This document shows positions 45,115-53,409 of a DNA stretch of 64,000 nt, in pieces. Numbering within the stretch: the stretch's first letter is position 1; the number at the start of each line of letters is the position of its first letter. A model generated the notes under the pieces. It was not told where the DNA came from and ran no database searches. It saw only the letters and a list, made by a program, of their open reading frames with translations. The DNA is from Microtetraspora malaysiensis. Its GTDB lineage: Bacteria; Actinomycetota; Actinomycetes; Streptosporangiales; Streptosporangiaceae. The stretch covers positions 62,001 through 126,000 of the forward strand of contig NZ_BBYJ01000038.1 in the NCBI RefSeq assembly GCF_001528665.1. Reading direction: 5' to 3'. Position numbers and translations under genes: made by a program.

Positions 45115-45148
45115 TTAGTCATGGTATGTATATTCAAATTATGACTAA
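45115..45148. promoter_or_regulatory. inverted repeat over a leaderless promoter, probable PadR operator
   Basis: TTAGTCAT (45115-45122) and ATGACTAA (45141-45148) are perfect inverted repeats 18 nt apart; the right arm contains the ATG start of the FAD gene. TATATT (45129-45134) lies between the arms, 6 nt before that ATG, so it serves as a leaderless -10. Confidence 0.6.
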
Positions 45149-46319
45149 CGCACTCATCATCGGCGGCGGCATCGCGGGCCCGGTCACGGCCATGGCCCTA
45201 CGGCGGGCGGGCATCGACAGCGACGTCTTCGAGGCGTACGACCACGGCTCCGACGGCGTCGGCGCCTTCCTCACCCTCGCGGTCAACGGGCTGGAGGCCC
45301 TCCGCGTCCTCGACCTGCGCGACCTCGTCTGCGACCTCGGCATGGACTCACCGCGGATGCGGATGAGCAACGGCCGCGGCAAGGAGCTGGCCGCCGTCCG
45401 GCAGCCCGGCCGCACGGTCAGGCGCGCCGACCTCTACCAGGCGCTGCGCGACGAGGCCTTACGGCGCGACGTGCGCATCCACTACGGCAAGCGGCTCGTC
45501 GACGCGCAGATCACTCAGGACGGCGTGCGCGCCGTCTTCTCCGACGGGAGCACCGCCGAGGGCGATCTGCTGATCGGCGCCGACGGCCTGCGATCGCGCA
45601 CCCGCGCGATCATCGATCCCGGCGCTCCGCGCGCCCGGCACGTCGGGCTGCTGAACACGGGCGGCTTCGCGCGCGGCGTCACGGTGCCCGGCGAGCCGGG
45701 AACGTACTACTTCGTCTTCGGGAAGAAGTGCTTCTTCGGCTACCTGATCCACCCCGACGGAGAGGTGTGGTGGTTCGCCAACCCGCCGAGCCGCGAGGAG
45801 CCGACCCGGGAGGAGCTCGCCGCGATCACCCCGGCGCAGTGGCGGGCCCGGCTGAAGTCGCTGCTCTCCGGCGACGCCGGGCCGATGCTCGACATCATCG
45901 ACGCCACCGAGCACATCATCAGCGGCTGGAACACCTACGACTTCCCGACCGTGCCGAAGTGGTTCAACGACCGCATGGTGATCGTCGGCGACGCCGCGCA
46001 CGCGACCTCGCCGTCGTCCGGTCAGGGCGCCTCCATGGCGATCGAGGACGCGGTGGTGCTGGCCAAGTGCCTGCGCGACGTCCCCGAGCTCCCCGCCGCG
46101 TTCGCCGCCTTCGAGGGACTGCGGCGGGAGCGGGTCGAGCGCATCGTGGCCCACGGCAAGCGCAGCGGGGACGGCAAGGCGCCCGGAGCGTTCGCCGCGC
46201 TCCTCCGCGACCTCGTCCTTCCGACGATCATGCGGCAGGTGGACAAGAAGAACGCACTGGCCTGGATGTACGACCACCGGATCACCTGGGACGACCGCGT
46301 CCCCGCCCCGTCCCGGTGA
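45141..46319 (+). CDS. FAD-dependent oxidoreductase (aromatic-ring hydroxylase family)
   Basis: 392 residues. FAD site GGGIAGPVTAMALRRAG at 8-24, the DG motif (LLIGADGLRSRTRAII, about 145-160), and the GD motif MVIVGDAAHATSPSSGQGASMAIED (about 280-304). Flavoprotein monooxygenase of group A, using NADPH and O2. Behind a PadR-type operator, thus probably induced by the compound it modifies. Confidence 0.87.
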   Translation: MTNALIIGGGIAGPVTAMALRRAGIDSDVFEAYDHGSDGVGAFLTLAVNGLEALRVLDLRDLVCDLGMDSPRMRMSNGRGKELAAVRQPGRTVRRADLYQALRDEALRRDVRIHYGKRLVDAQITQDGVRAVFSDGSTAEGDLLIGADGLRSRTRAIIDPGAPRARHVGLLNTGGFARGVTVPGEPGTYYFVFGKKCFFGYLIHPDGEVWWFANPPSREEPTREELAAITPAQWRARLKSLLSGDAGPMLDIIDATEHIISGWNTYDFPTVPKWFNDRMVIVGDAAHATSPSSGQGASMAIEDAVVLAKCLRDVPELPAAFAAFEGLRRERVERIVAHGKRSGDGKAPGAFAALLRDLVLPTIMRQVDKKNALAWMYDHRITWDDRVPAPSR

Positions 46320-46351
46320 CGACGGCCAAATCGAGAGCGGCGGAGCAAATA

Positions 46352-46400
46352 GAGAGCACTGCTCTTGACGAGATCGGGCAATTGAGAGAGCATTGCTCTC
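46352..46400 (+). promoter_or_regulatory. twin palindromic operators in the SRPBCC promoter
   Basis: GAGAGCA-C-TGCTCTT (46352-46366) and GAGAGCA-T-TGCTCTC (46386-46400) are two copies of a 15-bp palindrome, 34 bp apart, three turns of the helix. TTGACG (46365-46370) touches the first; the second lies where the -10 should be. A half-copy AGAGCGGCGGAGC precedes them. The regulator is unknown. Confidence 0.6.
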
Positions 46401-46433
46401 ACAACGAAGCACTGATCCGAAAGGGAGCCCGCC

Positions 46434-46928
46434 ATGGCGAGCACGCTGTTCTACTCGGGCCCGGCGCTGACGGTCCTGCACGACGAATACGCCCGCCACG
46501 GCCGCGTCGACCCGAACGCCCAGCTCGTCTCCTCGTCCGGCATCGTCGTGGACGCCCCGGTGGAGCGGGTGTGGGCGGTGATGGCCGATCTCGCCACCTG
46601 GCCGCGCTGGGCCTCGAATCTGGAGATCGTCGAACTCTCCGACGTCCGGCCCGGGGCTCCCTTCCGGTGGAAGCTCAACGGCGTCGCGCTCCGGTCGCGC
46701 TTCGCCGTCGTGGCCCCGGAACGAGAGCTGACCTGGACCGGCGTGTTCTTCGGCTACAAGGCGGTGGACCGGCACGTCCTGGAGCCGCTGGACGGCGGGC
46801 GGACCAGGATCACGGTCGAGGAGTCGCTCGCCGGCCCGCTCCTGCCGCTCTTCTACAGCGAGCGCAAGCTCCGGGCCAACCACGAACGCTGGCTGGCCGA
46901 ACTGAAGGCCGCCGTCGAGAAGGCGTAG
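46434..46928 (+). CDS. SRPBCC (START/Bet v1-like) family protein
   Basis: 164 residues. GIVVDAPVERVWAVMADLATWPRWASNLE begins the SRPBCC fold; SLAGPLLPLFYSERKLRANHERWLAELKAAVEK is the usual C-terminal helix. Such proteins bind hydrophobic ligands or act as cyclases/aromatases. AAGGGAG precedes ATG 46434. It has its own regulated promoter after the FAD gene. Confidence 0.87.
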   Translation: MASTLFYSGPALTVLHDEYARHGRVDPNAQLVSSSGIVVDAPVERVWAVMADLATWPRWASNLEIVELSDVRPGAPFRWKLNGVALRSRFAVVAPERELTWTGVFFGYKAVDRHVLEPLDGGRTRITVEESLAGPLLPLFYSERKLRANHERWLAELKAAVEKA

Positions 46929-46936
46929 GACCCGAA

Positions 46937-46971
46937 CCGGGCGCGCGGCGCACGCGGGGCCGCGCGCCCGG
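46937..46971. terminator. bidirectional terminator hairpin
   Basis: CCGGGCGCGCGG (46937-46948) pairs with CCGCGCGCCCGG (46960-46971), loop 11 nt, between convergent genes. Confidence 0.75.
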
Positions 46972-46980
46972 GAGGCGGCG

Positions 46981-47943
46981 TCAGCCGCAGTGCCCGAACG
47001 GGCTGTCGTACCGGGCGGACTCGATGGAGCCGCCCCACTTCACACAGGTGCGGGCGGCCGCGGCGCTCACCGGTCCGGCGTAGTACTGGAAGCTCCCGGA
47101 GTCGGTCTGCCGGCTCTTGCCCTTGACCTCCAGGTAGGCGCTGACCTTGGCCTTGCCCGTGCCGCTGGCGCGCAGGGTGACGACGCAGTTCTTTCCGGTC
47201 GCCGCGGAGTACATCAGGACGACACGGCCGTACGTGGCCAGCGGCGCCGAGTCGATCGCCTTGTAGCCCGCGCCGCACACCTGCTCCGCGCTGTACGGGT
47301 TCGAGCCGGTGGCCGGCTTGGAGGGGGTCGGCTGTGGCTTGGCGGGGGCCTTGGACGGCTGCGGCTTGGAGGGGGCGGAGCCGCCGCCGCAGTTGTTGGA
47401 CGTCACCTTCTGGCCGGGGTACTTGAAGGTGGCGCCGTCGAAGACGGCCGGGACGATTTTCCCGGACGACGAACGCTGCTCGTAGTGCAGGTGGGCCGCG
47501 ACCTTGTACTTGGCCGAGCTCTTGCCCACCTCGCCGATCTGCTGCCCCTGGGCCACGGTCGCCCCCGCTGCGACCATGCGCTTGTTCAGGTGGGCGTAGA
47601 GGGTCGTGCTGCCGTCCGAGTGCCGGATCTTGATCAGGTTCCCGTAGCCGTTGCCGGTCTGGTACGCGGAGATCACGACGGTGCCGGCCGCCGCGGCCAC
47701 GACGGTCCGTCCGAGGTCGCCGTCGCCGTCGTTCGCTCTGCCGTTGAAATCGATCTCGTTTCCGGTGTGCGCGTAGCTGCCGCTGCTTCCCACCCAGGTC
47801 TCTTTGCAGGGGAAGGGCAACTGGAAGCCGGGAGCGGCGGCGCGAGCCGTCGCACTTGCCACCCCGGAACTCCCCAACGCCACCACGGCACCACAAATGC
47901 CAATCGTAACGATCTTCATTCGCATAACGGGTAAGGCTGCCAT
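46981..47943 (-). CDS. secreted M23 (LytM-type) metallopeptidase with C-terminal domain
   Basis: 320 residues from ATG 47943, or 313 from ATG 47922, the start closer to the signal peptide. After the signal (about residues 8-36), the M23 domain shows HTGNEID (His59, Asp65), YAHLN (His118) and AAHLHYEQ (His151, His153). A Lys/Pro/Ser linker (about 190-215) joins a C-terminal domain with paired cysteines (VCGAGYKAID ... NCVVTLR ... TCVKWGGS). Cuts peptidoglycan peptide bonds or, if degenerate, activates other wall enzymes; the residues are complete here. Confidence 0.87.
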   Translation of the reverse strand: MAALPVMRMKIVTIGICGAVVALGSSGVASATARAAAPGFQLPFPCKETWVGSSGSYAHTGNEIDFNGRANDGDGDLGRTVVAAAAGTVVISAYQTGNGYGNLIKIRHSDGSTTLYAHLNKRMVAAGATVAQGQQIGEVGKSSAKYKVAAHLHYEQRSSSGKIVPAVFDGATFKYPGQKVTSNNCGGGSAPSKPQPSKAPAKPQPTPSKPATGSNPYSAEQVCGAGYKAIDSAPLATYGRVVLMYSAATGKNCVVTLRASGTGKAKVSAYLEVKGKSRQTDSGSFQYYAGPVSAAAARTCVKWGGSIESARYDSPFGHCG

Positions 47944-48026
47944 TTCACCGCCAACGCGTCTAGATCGTTTGACGAATATTCAGCCGTTCCACAGCCCTCC
48001 GTCGTTCCGAGGCGCCTGACCGGCGG

Positions 48027-49226
48027 TCATCGGCGGACAAGCGCGCGATAGTCCTTGAGCGTGATGTCGGTGGCGTATTTGTCGGTCATCTTCATCATCA
48101 GCGAGAACAGGAAGCCGGCCTTGAAGATCCAGTTGCGCGCCCGGATCCCGCGCCGGGTGCGCGGTGCGAGAAAACGGCCCGCGTTGCCATTCTTGGCGAT
48201 CTTCGCGTAGTCGCGGAACCCCTCCTCGTAGCGCCGGAAGGCGACCTGGTGATTTCCGCCCGCCTCGGCCAACTCGCCGGCCAGCACGTACGCGCCGACC
48301 ATGGCGAGCCCGGTGCCGAAGCCGCCCAGCGTGTTGCCGTACGCGGAGTCTCCGAGCAGCACCACGCGGCCCTTGGAGTAGTGGTCGATCCGGACCTGGC
48401 TGATCGAGTCGAGGTAGACGTCGTCCGCGTGCCGGACCGCTTCCATGATCTCAGGCGTCCGCCACCCCATCCCGGCGTAGGCGTCCCGCAGGATCCGCTT
48501 CATCTGCTCGGCGTCGTAGCGGTCGTAGTCCAGGCGCGGCGAGGCGAAGGCGAAGAAGGCGGCCGCCGCGGGACCGCCGGTGGAGACCAGCCGGCCGGGC
48601 TCGTTGTACATCGTCGCCCTCGCCCCGAAATCCCCCTGTACGTCGACGAGGCCGTAGTAATAGCCGAGGAAGTGGACGTAGTCCGGCTCGGGGCCGAACA
48701 CCAGGCGGCGGACGTTGGAGTGGATGCCGTCCGCGCCCACGACCAGGTCGAAAGTACGCGGCGCGCCGCGCTCGAACGTCACGTGCGCCCCGCCCGGCGT
48801 CTCGGTGATCGAGGTGATGGAGTCGCCGAAGACGTACTCGCAGCCGGCGGCGACCGTCCTTTCGTACAGCAGCCGGGACAGCTCGCCGCGCCGGATCTCC
48901 AGCTCGCCGCCGGTGAACTCGCCGGGAATCACCGTCAGCCTGCGGCCGTTCGCGTCGACGATGTCCTGGTCGGTGCCGCCGGTCTGCAGCCGCCGTACGT
49001 CCTCCAGGATGCCCATCCGCTCCAGCACGGTCAGGTGGGTCTCGCCCTTGAAGTCGACGGCCTGGCCGCCGAGACGCAGCGCGGGGGCCTTCTCGACCAC
49101 GGTCACGGTGAAGCCGTAACGGATGAGCCAGTGGGCCAGCGCCGGACCGGCGATGCTCGCGCCGGAGATCAGGATGTGGGTGTTCGTCAGGCCGTTCGTC
49201 CCGGCCACGCGGTTCGTGAAGTTCAT
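48027..49226 (-). CDS. FAD-dependent monooxygenase
   Basis: 399 residues. FAD site ILISGASIAGPALAHWLIRYG with Ser in place of one Gly, the DG motif LVVGADGIHSNVRRL, and the GD motif VVLLGDSAYGNTLGGFGTGLAM. Near TetX/Rox-type or polyketide-tailoring monooxygenases. ATG 49226 is downstream of SARP-like direct repeats and of the SARP gene itself, so it is probably the target of that regulator. Confidence 0.87.
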   Translation of the reverse strand: MNFTNRVAGTNGLTNTHILISGASIAGPALAHWLIRYGFTVTVVEKAPALRLGGQAVDFKGETHLTVLERMGILEDVRRLQTGGTDQDIVDANGRRLTVIPGEFTGGELEIRRGELSRLLYERTVAAGCEYVFGDSITSITETPGGAHVTFERGAPRTFDLVVGADGIHSNVRRLVFGPEPDYVHFLGYYYGLVDVQGDFGARATMYNEPGRLVSTGGPAAAAFFAFASPRLDYDRYDAEQMKRILRDAYAGMGWRTPEIMEAVRHADDVYLDSISQVRIDHYSKGRVVLLGDSAYGNTLGGFGTGLAMVGAYVLAGELAEAGGNHQVAFRRYEEGFRDYAKIAKNGNAGRFLAPRTRRGIRARNWIFKAGFLFSLMMKMTDKYATDITLKDYRALVRR

Positions 49227-49247
49227 GCGTTCAGCGTCGCCGGGAGC

Positions 49248-49297
49248 GCTGACAGGCCATGGACACTCCGCTGACAGCCCGGAACCGCGGCTGACAG
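49248..49297 (-). promoter_or_regulatory. SARP-type direct repeats before the monooxygenase gene
   Basis: On the minus strand CTGTCAGC occurs three times, at 49297-49290, 49277-49270 and 49255-49248, spacings 20 and 22. SARP activators bind heptamer repeats of about 11- or 22-bp period just upstream of the -10. The last repeat is 9 nt before GACGCT (a weak -10), which is 6 nt before ATG 49226. Confidence 0.55.
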
Positions 49298-49342
49298 CCT
49301 TGGACCGCCGCCGTCAGCGCTCCGCGCGTACGGCGGGCCGGG

Positions 49343-52300
49343 TCAGCCGAGAGCCGCCCACACCCCGGCGCGGTCGAGCGCCGCCCCCCGCGCGTACACC
49401 GCCGCGAACGCCTCCGCGCCGATCGCCTCCGTGGCCCGCGCCGCGATCCCGGCCACGTCGGGGTCGCCCGTGACGGCCGTGCCGCGCAGCGCCGTACCGG
49501 CTCCGAGCAGGAACGCGGCGCGCTCCGCCGCGCCCTCGATCAGGGCGAGTCCGGCCTGCCCCTCCACGACGTCCGCGAGGTCCGTCGCCGGAACCGCGGA
49601 CGCGAGAGCGAGCGCCTCGCCGTGCCGGACCCGCGCCTCGGCGAGGTCTCCCTCGGCCTGGGCCAGCCATCCCAGCGCGGTGAGCGTGCATATCCGGGTG
49701 GTGTCGCCCACGTAGGTGCCGGGAATGACGCCGTCCAGCGCCTCCATGTAGCGGGCGCGCGCCTCGGCGTGATCGCCGTGCAGCCGGGCCAGGTCGCCCC
49801 AGCCCAGCGCGACCAGCGCCGGCCGGTGGGAGCGGCCCGCCCGGCGGGCCAGCTCGGCGGCCCGCCGCAGGTCGGCGGCCGCTCCGTCCGCGTCACCCTC
49901 GCGAAGCACGGTGCCCGCCCGCCGGCAGAGCACGTCCACCATCTCCTCCAGCGCGCCGAGCTGCTCGTGCAGATCGAGGGCGCCGGCCCACATCTCCCGG
50001 GCTCGCGCCCGGTCGCCTCTCCAACTGGTGATCGTCCCCAGCCACTCGAACCCCTGCGCCATCCCCCAGCGCTCGCCGGCGGCCTGAAAGCCCACCAGGC
50101 TCGCCGCGAGCAGCCGCTCGGCCTCGGCCACCTCGCCTCCGAGCAGGCTCATCGTCCCCTGTCCCAGCAGCACGACCGCCCGGCCCCACGGGTCGGAGCC
50201 GAACTGCCGCGTCCGGACCGACCCCGGCTCCGGCGGCCCGGCCACCATCCCCCACATGACCGCCGCGAACGGATACCGCAGTTCGTGCCCGAGCGACCCC
50301 ATGATCTCGGCGGCCCGCGTCCACTGCTCGGGCAACACGTCCGGCACGGCGGCGAGCACGCAGAGGACGTACTCCTCCTCCAGGCCCGGCGGTGGTTCCG
50401 CCGCCGGGCCGCCGAGCCGTACCAGCAGGTCGAGGGCGGACGCCGTCGCCTGCCCGCGCCGCCCGCTCAGCCACCGGTACGCCGACAGGGCGGCGATCAG
50501 CCGCAGCGCCGTCTCCGGATCCGCCGGTACGGCATGGCGCAACGCGGCGTCGAAGTTGCTGTGCTCGGCGGAGAGCCGGGCCAGCCAGTCGAGCTGCTCG
50601 GCCCGCCGCAGCCAGGGGTCGGCGCGCCGCGCCAGGTCGAGGAAGTACGCGGCGTGGGCGTCGCGCAGCCGCCGCTCCTCCCCCGCCTCCGCCAGCCGTT
50701 CCGCGCAGAACAGCCGGATCGTGTCGAGCATCCGATAGCGGCCGCCGCTCGCCTCGACGAGGGACTTGTCCACCAGGTCGGCCAGCACCTCGGCGGGCCC
50801 ACAGATCCGCTCCACCGCCTCCAGCGACGCGCCACCCGAGAACACGGAGAAACGCCGGGCCATCGCCCGCTCGTCGGCGCTGAGCAGGCTCCAGCTCCAC
50901 TCCACCACCGCGTGCAGCGTCCGGTGGCGTTCGGACGCGGTGCGGTCGCCGCGCGACAGCAGCGCGAACCTGCCGTGCTCGCCCAGCCGCGCGGCGATCT
51001 CCGCCACCGTGAACGAGCGGACCCGCGCCGCCGCCAGCTCGATGGCGAGCGGCAGCCCCTCCAGAGCCGCGCAGATCTCGACGACCTCGGGCGTCATCGT
51101 GAAGCCCGGCCGTACGGCGGCGGCCCGGTCGGCGAACAGCCGTACGGCGGGGTAGACCGCGGCGCGGTCGAGGTCCGCCTCCGGCGGAGCCACGGCCAAC
51201 GGCGTCACCGGAACGAGCATCTCGCCGGTGAGCCCGAGCGGCTCGCGGCTGGTGGCCAGGACGGCGAGCCCCGGGCAGTCGTCGAGCAGGCGACGGACCA
51301 GGACGGCGGCCGCGGCGATCACGTGCTCGCAGTTGTCCAGGACGATCAGGAGCTCACGGTCCGCGAGCGCGGCGGCGATCCGGTCGGCGGCGTCGAGGCG
51401 CCCGGCGTCCGGCGACCGCAACCCCGTCTCCCGCAGGCCGAGGGCGCCCAGGACGGCCTGCGGGACCTGGCCGCCGCCGTCGAGCGGCGACAGATCGACG
51501 AAGCGGACGTCCCCGCCCCGGCGGCGGGCCGTCTCGATCGCCAGCCTGGTCTTGCCCGCGCCTCCGGGACCGGTCAGCGTAATCAGCCGGGCGTCCCGGA
51601 GCGCGCCGAGCCGCTCCAGCTCCGCCGCCCGGCCGACGAAGCTGGTGAGCTGCGCGGGCAGCCCGCGGCCCGCCACCCGCTCCGGGCGCTGCTCGGCTCC
51701 CCGCAGGATCGCCAGGTGGATCTCGGCCAGTTCGGGCGAGGGGTCGGCCCCGAGCTCGTCGGCGAGCAGCCGCCTGGCCTCCTCGTACACGGCGAGCGCC
51801 GCCGCCTGCTGGCCCGACGCGTGCAGCGCCCGCATGAGCTGTCCGCGCAGCCGCTCACGCAGCGGGTACGCGGCCACAAGCTCCCGCAGCTCGGCTGTCG
51901 AGGCGCCCTCGGGAAGGGCCAGCTCGGCCTCGACGAGATCTTCCCGCGCCTCCAGCCGCGCCTCTTCAAGGCGGGCCGTCCGCGGTGGCGCGAAGGGGGC
52001 GTCGCCGACGTCGGCCAGCACGGGACCCCGCCACAGCGCCAGCGCGTCCCGGAGCGACCTCGCCGCGTGTTCGTGGTGACCGGCGGCCAGCAGCCGACGT
52101 CCCTCGCGGGCGAGCCGCTCGAAGCGGTGGGCGTCCACGTCCTCGGGATCGACGGCGAGCCGGTAGCCGCCGCCGTGGAACTCGATCAGGCCGGGCGGCA
52201 GGGCGCGCCGGAGCCGGGAGACGTGCGCCTGGATCGCGTTGGCCGCGCCCGCGGGCGGGTCGTCACCGTACTGGCCGTCGATCAGCCGGTCGATCCCGAC

Positions 52301-52420
52301 CGGCCGCCCGGCGTCGAGCAGCAGCATCGCCAGAAGCGCGCGCGGCCGGGCCCCGCCGACGGAGACCGGTTCCCCCTCGGGCGTCCGCACCCGTAGCGGC
52401 CCAAGGATGCCGAACTGCAC
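49343..52420 (-). CDS. SARP/AfsR-type regulator with NB-ARC ATPase and TPR-like region
   Basis: 1025 residues from GTG 52420 (MQFGILGPLRV). OmpR-like DNA-binding domain about 1-85, BTAD helical domain about 90-240, an NB-ARC ATPase with Walker A TGPGGAGKT (about 285) and LLIVLDNCEH, then a long helical TPR-like C-terminus (about 520-1000). Large SARPs control secondary metabolism. The only plausible tailoring gene next to it is the FAD monooxygenase; no biosynthetic cluster is visible in the window. Confidence 0.91.
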   Translation of the reverse strand: MQFGILGPLRVRTPEGEPVSVGGARPRALLAMLLLDAGRPVGIDRLIDGQYGDDPPAGAANAIQAHVSRLRRALPPGLIEFHGGGYRLAVDPEDVDAHRFERLAREGRRLLAAGHHEHAARSLRDALALWRGPVLADVGDAPFAPPRTARLEEARLEAREDLVEAELALPEGASTAELRELVAAYPLRERLRGQLMRALHASGQQAAALAVYEEARRLLADELGADPSPELAEIHLAILRGAEQRPERVAGRGLPAQLTSFVGRAAELERLGALRDARLITLTGPGGAGKTRLAIETARRRGGDVRFVDLSPLDGGGQVPQAVLGALGLRETGLRSPDAGRLDAADRIAAALADRELLIVLDNCEHVIAAAAVLVRRLLDDCPGLAVLATSREPLGLTGEMLVPVTPLAVAPPEADLDRAAVYPAVRLFADRAAAVRPGFTMTPEVVEICAALEGLPLAIELAAARVRSFTVAEIAARLGEHGRFALLSRGDRTASERHRTLHAVVEWSWSLLSADERAMARRFSVFSGGASLEAVERICGPAEVLADLVDKSLVEASGGRYRMLDTIRLFCAERLAEAGEERRLRDAHAAYFLDLARRADPWLRRAEQLDWLARLSAEHSNFDAALRHAVPADPETALRLIAALSAYRWLSGRRGQATASALDLLVRLGGPAAEPPPGLEEEYVLCVLAAVPDVLPEQWTRAAEIMGSLGHELRYPFAAVMWGMVAGPPEPGSVRTRQFGSDPWGRAVVLLGQGTMSLLGGEVAEAERLLAASLVGFQAAGERWGMAQGFEWLGTITSWRGDRARAREMWAGALDLHEQLGALEEMVDVLCRRAGTVLREGDADGAAADLRRAAELARRAGRSHRPALVALGWGDLARLHGDHAEARARYMEALDGVIPGTYVGDTTRICTLTALGWLAQAEGDLAEARVRHGEALALASAVPATDLADVVEGQAGLALIEGAAERAAFLLGAGTALRGTAVTGDPDVAGIAARATEAIGAEAFAAVYARGAALDRAGVWAALG

Positions 52421-52639
52421 GACGCCGATTCTGCCGCATTCCACTTGTTTCCGGGCGAGCGGCTTTCCCCCGGCCCAGCTAATCGGCCGCCCTCACCTCC
52501 TCCCTGCGGCCCGGCCACTCGGCCGCCTTCACCTTTCCCGCGGGCCGCCGGAGGACCGCGTCGGCGGCTGCCGATCTACGTCCCCGCATCTGCCGATATG
52601 TCAGGACGGGGCGGAAGCGGGCGGACTACGCTCCCGTCC

Positions 52640-53086
52640 ATGAGCGCTACATGGGACCCCGCGGCGGCAGGTGTACTACGGCTTCCCTCGGGGCGACTCG
52701 TTCGCGGCCGGGGGCTCAGCCGCCCGCTTCCGGAGGGTCCGACACCCGACTTCGCCCTCTACTTGCTGGGCGAGGAGCCGCCTCAGGTGACCTGGGAGGC
52801 CCGCTGGCTGCGCTGGCCGGACTTCTGGCTGCCGTCCGACCGTACGGAGACCGCCAAGGCGCTGCGCGAGGCATGGGAGCGGGCCGAGACCGAGCGCGTC
52901 GAGATCGCCTGCCTGGGCGGCAGGGGGCGCACCGGCACGGCGCTGGCGTGCCTCGCCGTACTCGACGGCGTGCCGGGCGGCGAGGCGGTCGCCTACGTGC
53001 GGGAGCACTACGCGCCAAGCGCCGTGGAGACTCCGTGGCAACGCCGCTTCGTCACCCGCTTCCGCGCCGAGCCCGGCGGGGCTTGA
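52640..53086 (+). CDS. protein-tyrosine phosphatase family protein
   Basis: 148 residues. The CX5R loop CLGGRGRTG gives Cys91 and Arg97; WPD (60-61) supplies the general acid. Ala replaces His before the Cys, as is usual in this small actinobacterial group. TACGCT (52627-52632) ends 7 nt before the ATG, so the transcript may be leaderless. Substrate unknown. Confidence 0.82.
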   Translation: MSATWDPAAAGVLRLPSGRLVRGRGLSRPLPEGPTPDFALYLLGEEPPQVTWEARWLRWPDFWLPSDRTETAKALREAWERAETERVEIACLGGRGRTGTALACLAVLDGVPGGEAVAYVREHYAPSAVETPWQRRFVTRFRAEPGGA

Positions 53087-53255
53087 TCCCCAAGCCCCGC
53101 TCCCATGTCAGAGCGCACGCAGGCGGCGGGCCAGGTCGGGATGTCGTCCAGCTCGCCTTTGGCCAGCGCTATGACCAGGTCCTCCGCCACATCCACATCG
53201 TGGTACTCAAGGATCTCCCCGTTGTCCTCCAGAGGCTCAATCTGATCTCAGCCAT
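53008..53255 (-). pseudogene. frameshifted relic of a small gene
   Basis: Minus-strand ATG 53255 (MAEI) runs into the frame QIEPLEDNGEILEYHDVDVA then EDLVIALAKGELDDIPTWPAACVRSDMGAGLG only by a shift near 53245; the frame then runs into the antisense of the phosphatase gene. Codons ATA and AAA and the lower GC differ from neighbours. I recognise no family. Confidence 0.35.
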
Positions 53256-53363
53256 GCGGGAATGGTACGAGCCGCGCGGTATCCCTTTCCGCCCGTTTAA
53301 TCGGCCCCGGCACGCGGATTTCCCCACATATCGCCGACCTGGCGGCACGAGGGTTTCACCTCC

Positions 53364-53402
53364 GAGAAGTGGACAGGATGTGGCCGCTTCTCCGGGTACA
53401 TT
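53364..53402. promoter_or_regulatory. WYL-gene promoter with imperfect inverted repeat
   Basis: GAGAAGTGGACA (53364-53375), loop GGATG, TGGCCGCTTCTC (53381-53392): two mismatches. It ends 4 nt before TACATT (53397-53402), a -10 box 7 nt from the ATG at 53410. The same hairpin in perfect form is at 56517-56547. Confidence 0.55.
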
Positions 53403-53409
53403 GCGGCTT

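Noticed and set aside
49622-52396. 924-codon plus-strand frame
   Set aside because: Antisense to the SARP gene, no recognisable motif.
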